DNA from: Hydrogenophaga sp. RAC07
GTDB lineage: Bacteria; Pseudomonadota; Gammaproteobacteria; Burkholderiales; Burkholderiaceae_C
Assembly: GCF_001713375.1 (NCBI RefSeq)
Contig: NZ_CP016449.1
Span: 2,790,001-2,854,000 of the forward strand
Direction of reading: 5' to 3'
Length of the DNA: 64,000 nucleotides
Position numbers and translations under genes: made by a program. Position 1 is the stretch's first letter, and each line of letters starts with the position of its first letter. Under the pieces are notes generated by a model. It was not told where the DNA came from, made no database searches, and saw nothing but the letters and a program-made list of their open reading frames with translations. This document shows positions 19,366 through 27,458 of this stretch, in pieces.

Positions 19366-19839
19366 CTAGGTTGGCGGCGCTTCAGGTGTCACCAGTGCCA
19401 GTGCTTCGCGTTTGCCCAAGGCCAGGCGCTCCAGGATCTTGGGCACGCGCGAGGCGCGTGGCACGGCGCCACCGGACTCCCACTTCCAGATCGAGAGCGA
19501 CGACACACCCAACAGCCGGGCCGCCTGTTCCTGCGTGAGGCCCAGCCGGGCCCGCTGCGTTTTCAAGCGTTCTGCGGTGAACACCACTTTGCGCCCGGGC
19601 TTGCCCCGGGGCGCCCCGGCACCTGCCGCGCTGGCCGGTGGCGCGCTGCGCGCCGGCTCGGCCCGCGTCCTGCCCAGCTGGTTGGTCTGGGTCTGCAGGG
19701 CCTTGAGCTGCTTCTTCAGGGCCGCGATCTCGGAGCGCTGCTGCAAGGAGGTCTTGCGCAAAGCCCCGAGTTCGTCGCGCAGTTCCTTGCGCGCCACGCG
19801 GGCGATCTCTTTCTTGAGGGAATCGGCAAAGGTGGTCAT
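19366..19839 (-). CDS. XRE-family HTH protein with N-terminal coiled coil
   Basis: About 157 residues if started at MTTFADSL (a longer form begins at 19857). Residues 1-55 form a charged helix and probable coiled coil (KKEIARVARKELRDELGALR). A Ala/Pro/Gly/Arg linker follows, and then a Cro/C1-type HTH (about 95-140: RARLGLTQEQAARLLGVSS, then IWKWESG). The HTH at the C-terminus after a coiled coil is an unusual order, but is known in Comamonadaceae proteins. Target genes unknown. Confidence 0.8.
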   Translation of the reverse strand: MTTFADSLKKEIARVARKELRDELGALRKTSLQQRSEIAALKKQLKALQTQTNQLGRTRAEPARSAPPASAAGAGAPRGKPGRKVVFTAERLKTQRARLGLTQEQAARLLGVSSLSIWKWESGGAVPRASRVPKILERLALGKREALALVTPEAPPT

Positions 19840-20038
19840 GGCAACATGGTACGCCATCGAACACTGGAGGCAAAAAGTTTGAATGGCAGGCTGTTGGCAA
19901 AAGACCGCGGCCGGTCATGCGCTCCGCGCCTACCCACACAGAACCCGCAGAGCCACTGCCATGGGTGGCCTGCCGTGGCGCCAACCAGCTCGCACAAGTG
20001 AACGAGCGCACGACATGTTGTTGCCAGAGAAACCACCC

Positions 20039-20152
20039 ATGAAACTTTGTATTGCATGCACCCTGTTCGTGATGTCTTTCAGCGCCAGCACACTGGCCGA
20101 CACCCACTCCGCTCCAGTAGCATCGCCGCATGCCCACCCCACCCGACCTTGA
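20039..20152 (+). CDS. Possible small secreted peptide (37 residues)
   Basis: A short frame starting MKLCIACTLFVMSFSASTLAD reads as a good signal peptide, followed by only about 16 residues rich in His, Pro and Ala. Its end overlaps the start of the next gene in another frame. It could be the leftover N-terminus of a decayed periplasmic protein or a real micropeptide; there is no clear ribosome site. Confidence 0.3.
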   Translation: MKLCIACTLFVMSFSASTLADTHSAPVASPHAHPTRP

Positions 20153-20528
20153 ACGCCTGAGCCCTGATGCGGTGACCGCCATCGCCCGGGCGCACACCGC
20201 CCCCGCCCCCTGCCCCACCTGCCGGCCCTACGCCAGCCCGGGCTGGGAGTCCTTCCCCGCCTCGCAAGACGGCGCCGCGCTGCAGCCGCTGGGTGCGCTC
20301 TGGCTGCCGGGCGACGACGAGCCCACACTGGAAGAACACCGCCCGGTCGGCGTGGATGCGTGGTCGCCCGATGCGCCGATTTCGCTCGCCCACCATCCCT
20401 GCAACCGCTGCGAGGTGTGGGCCTGCAAAGCCTGCGGCTTCCCGTTTCTGCGCTACACCGAGTACGGCGGTTATTACATCGACCAACGCATCCGCGAGCT
20501 GCGGGCCGGGCTGATCGTGCAGGTCTGA
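20130..20528 (+). CDS. Small cysteine-rich protein of unknown function
   Basis: A 132-residue cytosolic protein with a CPTC motif (about 28-31) and a second cluster CNRCEVWACKAC (about 90-101) that could bind zinc or an Fe-S centre. It ends in FPFLRYTEYGGYYIDQRIREL. The pattern of paired CxxC units suggests a zinc-ribbon protein. No ribosome site is obvious before the ATG. It stands between the HTH gene and an orphan TTT receptor gene. Function unknown. Confidence 0.7.
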   Translation: MPTPPDLERLSPDAVTAIARAHTAPAPCPTCRPYASPGWESFPASQDGAALQPLGALWLPGDDEPTLEEHRPVGVDAWSPDAPISLAHHPCNRCEVWACKACGFPFLRYTEYGGYYIDQRIRELRAGLIVQV

Positions 20529-20607
20529 ATCACTAGGGTTATCGATCTCTCGACGCTTGGGTGTGCATGCTTACCATCGGGTCACAACAACCCGACGGAG
20601 ACAAGAC

Positions 20608-21576
20608 ATGTTGAAAAAACTCGTGGTGGGCGCCCTCGTGTCCACGGTGGTGGCGACCTCGGCCTCGGTGGCGTTCGCGCAGGAGTGGCCGGCGGCCAAA
20701 CCGGTGCGCGTGATCGCTGTGTTTCCGCCGGGCGGCTCGGTGGATCAGGTCTCGCGCATCCTGGCCGAGGCGCTGCGCGTGCAGCTCAACCAGTCGGTGA
20801 TCGTGGAGAACATCGGCGGCGCCTCGGGCGTGATCGGCACGGCGGCGATTGCCAAGGCCGCGCCCGACGGCTACACCTTCGGCGTGGTCTTCGACACCCA
20901 TGCAGTGAACCCGGCGCTCAAGCCCAACATGGCCTTCGACACCCTGAAGGATCTGGAGCACATCACCCTGATCGGCACCGCGCCCATGGTGCTGGCGGCC
21001 ACCAAGGGTTCGCCCATCACCAGCTTTGCCCAGCTGGTGAGCGAAGCCAAGGCGAAGAAGACCACCAGCTACGGCACCATCGGCACCGGCAGCCTGGGCC
21101 ACCTGGCCATCGCGCAGATGGCCAAGAACGCCGGCTTCGACTGGACCCATGTGCCCTACAAGGGCGGCGGCCCGCTGATGAACGACGCCATTGCCGGCCA
21201 CGTGCCACTGGCCGTGGGTTCGCTGTTCCTGATCAAGCCGCACGCCGACTCGGGCAACGTGACGCCACTGGCGGTGAGCACGAGCAAACGCTCCAAGGAC
21301 ATGCCCAACGTGCCCACCATCGCCGAGAGCGGCTTCCCCGGTTTTGACGCGCCCGCCTGGTGGGGCGTGATCGGCCCGGCCAAGATGCCGCCCGCCATCA
21401 CCAGCCGCATCCACGCCGCCGTGGCCGCCGCGCTGAAGAACCCCGACGTGGCCAAAAAGCTCGAAGCCCAGGGCATCGATCTGGTGGGCGGCGGCCCCGA
21501 GGTGTTCAAGCCCTTTGTGGAAAAGCAGATGACCACCTGGTCGGCCTTCATCAAGGCCAACAACATCACCGAGTGA
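20608..21576 (+). CDS. Bug-family TTT substrate-binding protein
   Basis: Periplasmic receptor of the TctC/Bug family, 322 residues. The ATG at 20608 has GGAG upstream; an in-frame start at 20557 gives an implausible leader. A signal peptide ends near VAFAQ, then VRVIAVFPPGGSVDQVSR and VENIGGASGVIGTAAI carry the family's ligand-contact loops. There are no transporter membrane genes nearby, so it is another orphan receptor. A CGGGT/ACCCG inverted repeat lies just upstream (20579-20595). Ligand unknown, probably a carboxylate. Confidence 0.9.
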   Translation: MLKKLVVGALVSTVVATSASVAFAQEWPAAKPVRVIAVFPPGGSVDQVSRILAEALRVQLNQSVIVENIGGASGVIGTAAIAKAAPDGYTFGVVFDTHAVNPALKPNMAFDTLKDLEHITLIGTAPMVLAATKGSPITSFAQLVSEAKAKKTTSYGTIGTGSLGHLAIAQMAKNAGFDWTHVPYKGGGPLMNDAIAGHVPLAVGSLFLIKPHADSGNVTPLAVSTSKRSKDMPNVPTIAESGFPGFDAPAWWGVIGPAKMPPAITSRIHAAVAAALKNPDVAKKLEAQGIDLVGGGPEVFKPFVEKQMTTWSAFIKANNITE

Positions 21577-21865
21577 GTTGGAGAACGGTGGGTAATGGGA
21601 TGGACTGTAGGGCTTGGTTCAAGCCGTACCACGCCTGGTGGCACCTGAGGGGATGGGGTGGCCGCCCCCACAAACTTGGGCGCCCCTTTCGACCCAGTGC
21701 AGTTGGTCGTACTGGATCGATAGAGGTCAGCTATGCAGCGGAAGCTGTCCTTCGCCATCTCTCCAAACATGTCCGCAGTTAGCCGAGAGCGGCACCTGGG
21801 AAATGGTTGGAGCGGCAGTTCAAATTTTGGGCTAACACCGAGTGCGGAAGCGTATTGGGGTTGAG
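21577..21865. other. Gene-free stretch at edge of low-GC insert
   Basis: About 290 bp between the TTT receptor gene and the ATPase gene. I see no convincing gene or RNA. Composition drops in G+C towards the right, which marks the start of inserted DNA. An inverted repeat CCGAGTGC/GCACTCGG (21838-21845 and 21870-21877) overlaps the ATPase gene end and might end its transcript, but has no T-tract. Confidence 0.5.
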
Positions 21866-23635
21866 CTAGGCACTCGGCCGTATGCCGCCGATCGGATTCG
21901 ACTTACGGATGAAGTCGACTAGTCTTGATAGCTGCTCACGCAGGTCTAGAAGCTGCAAATCCGGTTCAGTCTCGACCGTTATCCACTTCGCCACTTCAAC
22001 TTTTGAGGCCTGATCATCCGATCCGGAGGCCCGTCGAATCTTCAAAAGATTTTCATAGCGATCGCCGCCACCTAGTCGCGTCGCAGAAGGAATCGTCTCA
22101 GAGACCGCGGAGGCAACAGCATCAATCGGCAAATAATTCTCGACCTCTCGCCCACTTGTTATCCATGCGAAGCCGGGGCCTTGATCAAATTCGTCGCGCA
22201 GTCGCTTCTTCGTTTCGTTAATTCGCGCGTGTGATGATGCTTTGTCACTATCAATCAGAATTACGCCACGGCGATTCAATCGCCTTAGCTGAATAAACTC
22301 GGTCACTCCCTCCGACGTCTCGGCGTTTGAAATGTGGGCCGCAAGTTTGCCCCCGTAGAACATGACGCTGAAATGAATACCTTCGATGAGAGCGGAATCG
22401 ATGGTGCGAAGCCACCAGTTCACGTATAGGCGATCGGACGGACCTTCTACCCATATGATGCAATTGGCCAAGAGAAGATCGGATGGGTGATACCCAAGGT
22501 CCTCGCAAACAGCAGCCCGTGTGGCATCGGTGGTAACCCTCTCAACCCTTGAACTACCGTCCGTTAGTGTCACGTGATAGACCTCAGCGTCAGGTGTATC
22601 CATGATCGCAGCGGAGTGTGTGGTAATGAAGTATTGATTGTCAGTGCGCGTAGCGAGATGCCGAATGAACTTTTTCTGGAGTATTGGGTTTAGGTGGAGT
22701 TCAGGCTCTTCAATACAAACTATTTGGTTGCTAAGCGTGGTCGCTGCAGCCGCAAGGATGATGACTTCGTGCAGGCCAGAGCCAAGGCAGGAAATCGGCA
22801 GTACTTTGTTGTCCATATGAACAAGTATTGTGTCCCGTTCGTACGGGATCTCGATTCGTGCATCTGGTCTATCTGTAACCTCGCGTAGGAACGAGTTGAT
22901 GGCTTCAAACCTGAGTTTCTGATCTTGGTTCTCAGCCGACGGATTCTGAAGTTGCGCGAGTCTGTTAATGATCCCTGTTCCGTCATACCCATTCGGCTCC
23001 ACTCCTGAGTCGCCAATGCGACGAATGGCGGGGATCAGCTCGACAGTCCGGTGCGGAATCTTCAGCGGAAACCGCTCCACAATCTGCGGCTCCCAGTGAG
23101 CTTTTCTGTCCCCATTGCCACTATTTGTTAGGTGCGACCATAGTTTCTGTACCCTGGGCCCTTCCATATCAGTCATCGCCGACACCCAGGTGTCATGCAC
23201 TGGCTTGCCGTCCGGGAGGGTCGTGAATGACCATGCGAGCGTAGTTCCGTCATGCTTAGCTTTGCGAGCGAGCAGTTCGGCCATCAGGCTTTCAATCGCC
23301 TGCCCGCGATGGTCATTAGGAAGTCCGCCGCGTCGCTGTGATTCGGGCGGAAGTTTGAATCCTGTCGAATCGTTGTCTATGAAGGCCTCTCCAATGCCGA
23401 CCTGCAATGGAGGATGGTCTGGAAGGTGCGCCGCGACTGGTTCAAGCTTCAGTACGCCGCGCTCGCCGATCTGCGGAAGCACCTCTTTGATGACCCGAAG
23501 AACGTTGGACTTGCCTGAGTTGTTCCGTCCGATCAGGATATTGATCTTCGTAAACCGATCAAAGTACTGATGCTGTTTACCGAAGCTGCGATAGCCAGCA
23601 AGAGCGAGGTTTGGAAGTAGTTCGGTCATGAGCAA
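21866..23635 (-). CDS. OLD-family ATPase with TOPRIM nuclease domain
   Basis: A 589-residue protein. The ABC-type ATPase domain has Walker A GRNNSGKSN (36-44) and Walker B/D-loop IEEPELHLNP near 300, then TTHS (H-switch). The C-terminal TOPRIM domain has the acidic WVEGPSDRLY and later DSDKAS. This is the layout of OLD class 1 nucleases, several of which protect against phage. Codon use is visibly less GC-rich than the flanks, and non-coding DNA lies on both sides, so it was probably acquired. No UvrD-like partner is adjacent, so Gabija is excluded. Start could also be the Met at residue 3. Confidence 0.85.
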   Translation of the reverse strand: MLMTELLPNLALAGYRSFGKQHQYFDRFTKINILIGRNNSGKSNVLRVIKEVLPQIGERGVLKLEPVAAHLPDHPPLQVGIGEAFIDNDSTGFKLPPESQRRGGLPNDHRGQAIESLMAELLARKAKHDGTTLAWSFTTLPDGKPVHDTWVSAMTDMEGPRVQKLWSHLTNSGNGDRKAHWEPQIVERFPLKIPHRTVELIPAIRRIGDSGVEPNGYDGTGIINRLAQLQNPSAENQDQKLRFEAINSFLREVTDRPDARIEIPYERDTILVHMDNKVLPISCLGSGLHEVIILAAAATTLSNQIVCIEEPELHLNPILQKKFIRHLATRTDNQYFITTHSAAIMDTPDAEVYHVTLTDGSSRVERVTTDATRAAVCEDLGYHPSDLLLANCIIWVEGPSDRLYVNWWLRTIDSALIEGIHFSVMFYGGKLAAHISNAETSEGVTEFIQLRRLNRRGVILIDSDKASSHARINETKKRLRDEFDQGPGFAWITSGREVENYLPIDAVASAVSETIPSATRLGGGDRYENLLKIRRASGSDDQASKVEVAKWITVETEPDLQLLDLREQLSRLVDFIRKSNPIGGIRPSA

Positions 23636-24055
23636 ATTGTGCGTTTAAAGCCCATCAAATCTCTGAACCATTCAGAAGTTGAGGTAAGGAAACAGTCCGA
23701 CACGGTACTCGAAGGCGGGACGCGGCAGAAATTCCGCTGCCGATTGCGTTGACGTACACCCAAGCCTTTCGAGCTTTGTCTTCCGCGATAGCCAGCCATC
23801 TAGAACGCTGACCGGAAGGACCCCTTCCAGACCTATGACTGACAGCCTCGGTCAGAGTACGAATGTCTCAGTTCAGTCTTGAGCTGCTGTCCAGTCCGAA
23901 TCGCCGTCTATTCAGCGACTACCGACCATCTCAGTGGCGCGCCGAGCTCACCATCTAAGGCGCAGATCAAATGCTGCGATACGGGGTAGCTCCATCATGA
24001 AGCGCTGGTGTGCGGCGCCCTGCTGACGAAAATCTCACCGAGGGCGCTGCTCGAC
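23636..24055. other. Gene-free stretch beside the OLD-like gene
   Basis: About 420 bp of lower-GC DNA between two minus-strand genes. I find only a 31-codon frame (23863-23958, plus strand) with no ribosome site. The upstream promoter of the OLD-like gene should lie just right of 23635. No repeats or RNA genes recognised. Confidence 0.5.
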
Positions 24056-25855
24056 TCAGGCATCCCTCAAGAAATGTGCGTCCAGGACCGGATTGCGGAT
24101 CTGGGTGGCAAGTTGCCTGGCGCCTTCGATTGCTCCGGGCTCGCCCAGCCTGCCGCGGTACCAGTGAGAGCGCGCCACCAGCTCGCGCATGCCTGAGCGG
24201 GCGGACATGACTGTGAGCTGGCTCACCCAAGCCGGTCCCCGTTCATCGTCATGGGCGAGCGCCAGGGCGCACAGCCCGTCGAGCACGTAACCACTGCCCC
24301 AGACATAAGCATCGGGCAGCCGCATGCAGCGCTGCAGCGTATCCAGCAGGATGGCGATGCCACCCTGAACATCGCCGCGCGCAGCGGCGACCAGGCCCAT
24401 GCCACGCCCTGCAATGCCTTCCCAGCAGGGGTCGGCCAACTGACACCCCAACGCAAACGCGTTTTCGAATCGATACGCGGCCTCGTCGATGCGCCCCAAA
24501 CGCAGATCGGCTTCGGCGCGAAACGACTGTGGCCAGGGCAGAAAGGCCGTCCACATCTTGCGTGACTGGTCGATGCAGCGGTCCAGCACGGTCACGGCCT
24601 CGTCGTATCGTCCCGTCAGCACCAAGATGCGGGCGACCATGGAATCGGCGTAAATTCCCAGCTTGCCATCGGCAGCGTCCAGGGCCAAAGACTGTGCCTG
24701 CAGGAGTTGCTCCATTGCGGGCACGTAGTGCGCCGTGTCGCTCAGGATGGAGCCTTTCAGCGTGGCCAGGCGGGCTTGTTCTGCAGCTTCACCTGGGACC
24801 AACGGATCCGTCCGGGCCACCCAGTTGAGTGCCCGGTCGTAGCGACCGAGCAGAAACTCCACATAGCCCAGCTCGCGACAGGCCGCTGCAACCTGCAATG
24901 GCGCCACGACTTCACCGATAGCCAGCGCTTCGTGAAGGGCGGTCGCTCCTTCGGCATCGCGGCCCCTGGCGGCGTGAACCAACGCGCTGCCAAGCGCCAC
25001 ACGGGTCCTCGCCCGCAGGACAGGATCACCCGTCGTGTTGGCGTCGTCGATCGACCTGCGCAGACACTGCAATCCCGCATCCAGTGCGCCAGCGCTGATC
25101 GCGGCCTCGCCGGCTTCCAGCAGGGCCAGAGCGCCCGCTCGCCCCGTGGCCGGCCCGGCAACCACCGTCGAGGTGTTGGTGCGCAGGGCATCGCTCAACG
25201 CCGGTCCGGGGGACACGCCCAGCTCTCGCTGGAAAAGCTCGCGGCATGCGGCAACCTGACGTGCAGCACCGATGCCGTCGCCTGCATTCGCCAGGCAGCG
25301 AACCAACAGCACCTGTGAGTTCTCTTCAAGCGGATCAAGCGCCACAAGTCGGCTGGCCAGATTCAGCGCCTGCGCAACCGAGCCATCCGCCAGGCGGGCG
25401 AGGGTGGCCTCGTGCAACACGGCCTGGGCAGTGGCATGCATGCGTCGGCGCTCGGCTTGCAGCCAGACTTCGAAAGAGGGACTGGTGGCGAAGCCCATGC
25501 CTTCAAGCAACTCGCGACCCAGGCCGGGCAACTGAACGCCTTCGGCGGCGCTGCCGCGCCGAAGCACATCGCTGTCGATGATCAGATCGGTATCCCGGCG
25601 CAGGACGATGGACTCGCCGCGGAGGCTGTCGGGGCCCAAAGCGCGGCGAAGCTCGGTGAGATTCCACCGAAGAGCCGCGAGCGGATCTTCGGCGTCCTCG
25701 AACAACAAACGCGCCAGATGGTGCCGACTTGCTGGACCCTCATGGGTCACCAGGTAGGCCAGCAGTCCCCACGACTTGTGCCCGCGCAACACCACGGGCG
25801 TGCCGTCGCGCCCCATGAATTGCGGCACGCCCAGGAGCTGGATGAACATGGCCAT
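24056..25855 (-). CDS. SARP-type transcriptional activator with BTAD domain
   Basis: A 599-residue regulator. The N-terminal OmpR-like winged helix (about 1-90) contains QLLGVPQFMGRDGTPVVLRG and LARLLFEDAEDPLAALRWNL. The bacterial transcriptional activation domain follows (about 95-235, RELGVSPGPALSDALR). The remaining 350 residues are TPR-like helical repeats, with no NB-ARC ATPase. SARP proteins are best known from actinomycete antibiotic clusters; in proteobacteria they are less common. It lies 39 bp after the DUF4242 gene on the same strand, so the two are probably co-transcribed. Confidence 0.85.
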   Translation of the reverse strand: MAMFIQLLGVPQFMGRDGTPVVLRGHKSWGLLAYLVTHEGPASRHHLARLLFEDAEDPLAALRWNLTELRRALGPDSLRGESIVLRRDTDLIIDSDVLRRGSAAEGVQLPGLGRELLEGMGFATSPSFEVWLQAERRRMHATAQAVLHEATLARLADGSVAQALNLASRLVALDPLEENSQVLLVRCLANAGDGIGAARQVAACRELFQRELGVSPGPALSDALRTNTSTVVAGPATGRAGALALLEAGEAAISAGALDAGLQCLRRSIDDANTTGDPVLRARTRVALGSALVHAARGRDAEGATALHEALAIGEVVAPLQVAAACRELGYVEFLLGRYDRALNWVARTDPLVPGEAAEQARLATLKGSILSDTAHYVPAMEQLLQAQSLALDAADGKLGIYADSMVARILVLTGRYDEAVTVLDRCIDQSRKMWTAFLPWPQSFRAEADLRLGRIDEAAYRFENAFALGCQLADPCWEGIAGRGMGLVAAARGDVQGGIAILLDTLQRCMRLPDAYVWGSGYVLDGLCALALAHDDERGPAWVSQLTVMSARSGMRELVARSHWYRGRLGEPGAIEGARQLATQIRNPVLDAHFLRDA

Positions 25856-25894
25856 CGTGCGAGTTTGACATCACTCGGCCCTTGGCCGAAGAAC

Positions 25895-26170
25895 TCACGC
25901 CTCGGCCGTGATCGGATCGATCGTGGTGACGACGCGGGCCACGCTGTCTGCGGGGAATCCCCCGCGGCGCGCGTGTTCTCGAACCAGCGCTTCGCTGGTG
26001 GCGTTGTAGATGCAATAGATCTTGTCGCCGGTCACGTAGCTGTGCACCCATTGCACATCGGGGCCCATCTCGCTGAGCACACCGCAAGACTTCTGAGATA
26101 TCGCCTGCAGATCAGCGGGGCTGATGGCGCCGACATTCGGGATGGCGCGTTCGATGACAAACTTCGGCAT
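25895..26170 (-). CDS. DUF4242 domain protein
   Basis: A 91-residue protein starting MPKFVIERAIPNVG, with AGGAG placed before the ATG. One ferredoxin-like DUF4242 domain spans the whole length, with WVHSYVTGDKIYCIYNA typical of the family. Members have been called nickel-binding, but the role is not settled. It leads the transcript that continues into the SARP regulator, a pairing that suggests the small protein senses or modulates the regulator's signal. Confidence 0.82.
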   Translation of the reverse strand: MPKFVIERAIPNVGAISPADLQAISQKSCGVLSEMGPDVQWVHSYVTGDKIYCIYNATSEALVREHARRGGFPADSVARVVTTIDPITAEA

Positions 26171-26462
26171 GGTTGTGACTCCTGGAGGGTTGAAGGAGCC
26201 TGCAGCTTGACTGTCCATCGTTTGAGCGGGCGTTTGAGCATCTGGCCGCCATCATTGCGAAAGCGGCACGCACCGGCGTAGACGCCTCGTAGCCACGGTC
26301 TGGTGACCGAGGTTCAGCAGCCAGTCGTAGTTTCGATCCCTGAGGGTCTGGTTTGTACTGCATGTGATCACGCTTTCTGGCTCACGTGAAAGACAGCTCG
26401 CAGTCTAAAGCGGCGGCAGCCCGTGGGATGCGGCCGGCAAGCACCGCAGCCCTCCTACCCTC

Positions 26463-27458
26463 CTACCCTCCGTGCTGCGGCTGCAGCAGCGGCACGCGGT
26501 TGATGGCCATGGCGGCCGCTGCCGTGCGGGTCTCCACACCGAGCTTGGCGTAGATGCGTTCCAGGTGTTTTTTCACCGTGGCGGGGCTGGCGCCGATGAT
26601 GTCGCCGATGTCGCGGTTGATCTTGCCCTTGACCACCCAGTACAGGACCTCGGCCTCGCGCGCGGTGAGGCCGAAGGCGCCGGCCACGCTGGAAAGCACG
26701 CTGGCGTCCGACGTTTCCTGCATCACGATGAGCCAGTCGCCACCGGCGTCCGCATCACCGTCTTCATCGCCCACGCGCTGGTGCAGCCGGAAGGTGAGCC
26801 GGCGCGGGCCGTTTTCCAGCGTGAGACGGGGTGGTTCGCGCTGCTCGCTCGCTTCACCCAGATGGCGGCGCAGCCACTGCAGCACCGCCGGCGGTGTGGT
26901 GGGTGATTCGGTCCCGCAGTAGTTGCGCAGCAGGTCGCGCGCCAGCGGCGTCTGCCACATCAGGCGGCCGTCGCTCTCGCGCACGGTGATGGTGGCGTAG
27001 CCAAACGCGTCGAGTGCGTTGCGCGCCTGGCTGCGCTCCACCGCGCCCTGGCGCACATGGCGCGCGGTGCGCAGGTGCACACCCATGCGCGCCATCACCT
27101 CGCGCGGCTTGATGGGTTTGGTCACGTAATCGGCACCACCGGCGTCGAGTGCGGCCACCAGGTGTTCGGTCTCGGTCAGGCCGGTCATGAAGATGATGGG
27201 GATGTGCGCCGTGGCCGGCTGCGCCTTGAGGCGGCGCGCCACTTCAAAGCCATCGATGCCGGGCATCACCGCGTCCAGCAGCACCACGTCGGGCAGGGCC
27301 TGCGTGGCGCGGCGGATGGCGCTCTCGCCGTCGAGCGCCACCAGCACGGTGTAGCCCGCGTCGTCCAGCGCGTCGTGCAACGGCGCCACGTTATCGGGCA
27401 CATCGTCGACGATCAGCACGATGAGCTGGTCGGTCTGTTGCAGGGTGAACTCAGACAT
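26463..27458 (-). CDS. Response regulator, receiver plus LuxR-type HTH
   Basis: A 331-residue protein. Receiver domain 10-130 has the acidic pocket (LIVDDVPDN), phosphoacceptor in VVLLDAVMPG and conserved K in YVTKPIKP. A middle region (about 150-255) reads like a PAS-type module (FGYATITVRESDGRLMWQTP). The C-terminal LuxR HTH (about 262-325) contains LTAREAEVLYWVVKGKINRDI. It starts 8 bp inside the end of the transporter-kinase fusion gene, so it is the cognate partner. Likely targets are the urease operon and the fusion gene itself (inference). Confidence 0.9.
   Translation of the reverse strand: MSEFTLQQTDQLIVLIVDDVPDNVAPLHDALDDAGYTVLVALDGESAIRRATQALPDVVLLDAVMPGIDGFEVARRLKAQPATAHIPIIFMTGLTETEHLVAALDAGGADYVTKPIKPREVMARMGVHLRTARHVRQGAVERSQARNALDAFGYATITVRESDGRLMWQTPLARDLLRNYCGTESPTTPPAVLQWLRRHLGEASEQREPPRLTLENGPRRLTFRLHQRVGDEDGDADAGGDWLIVMQETSDASVLSSVAGAFGLTAREAEVLYWVVKGKINRDIGDIIGASPATVKKHLERIYAKLGVETRTAAAAMAINRVPLLQPQHGG

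Noticed and set aside
21866-23635. Gabija or PARIS assignment for the ATPase
   Set aside because: No GajB-like helicase or AriB-like gene is adjacent; only a stand-alone OLD-type call is supported.
23863-23958. 31-codon frame in the gene-free stretch
   Set aside because: No ribosome site, no homologue recalled and too short to support.
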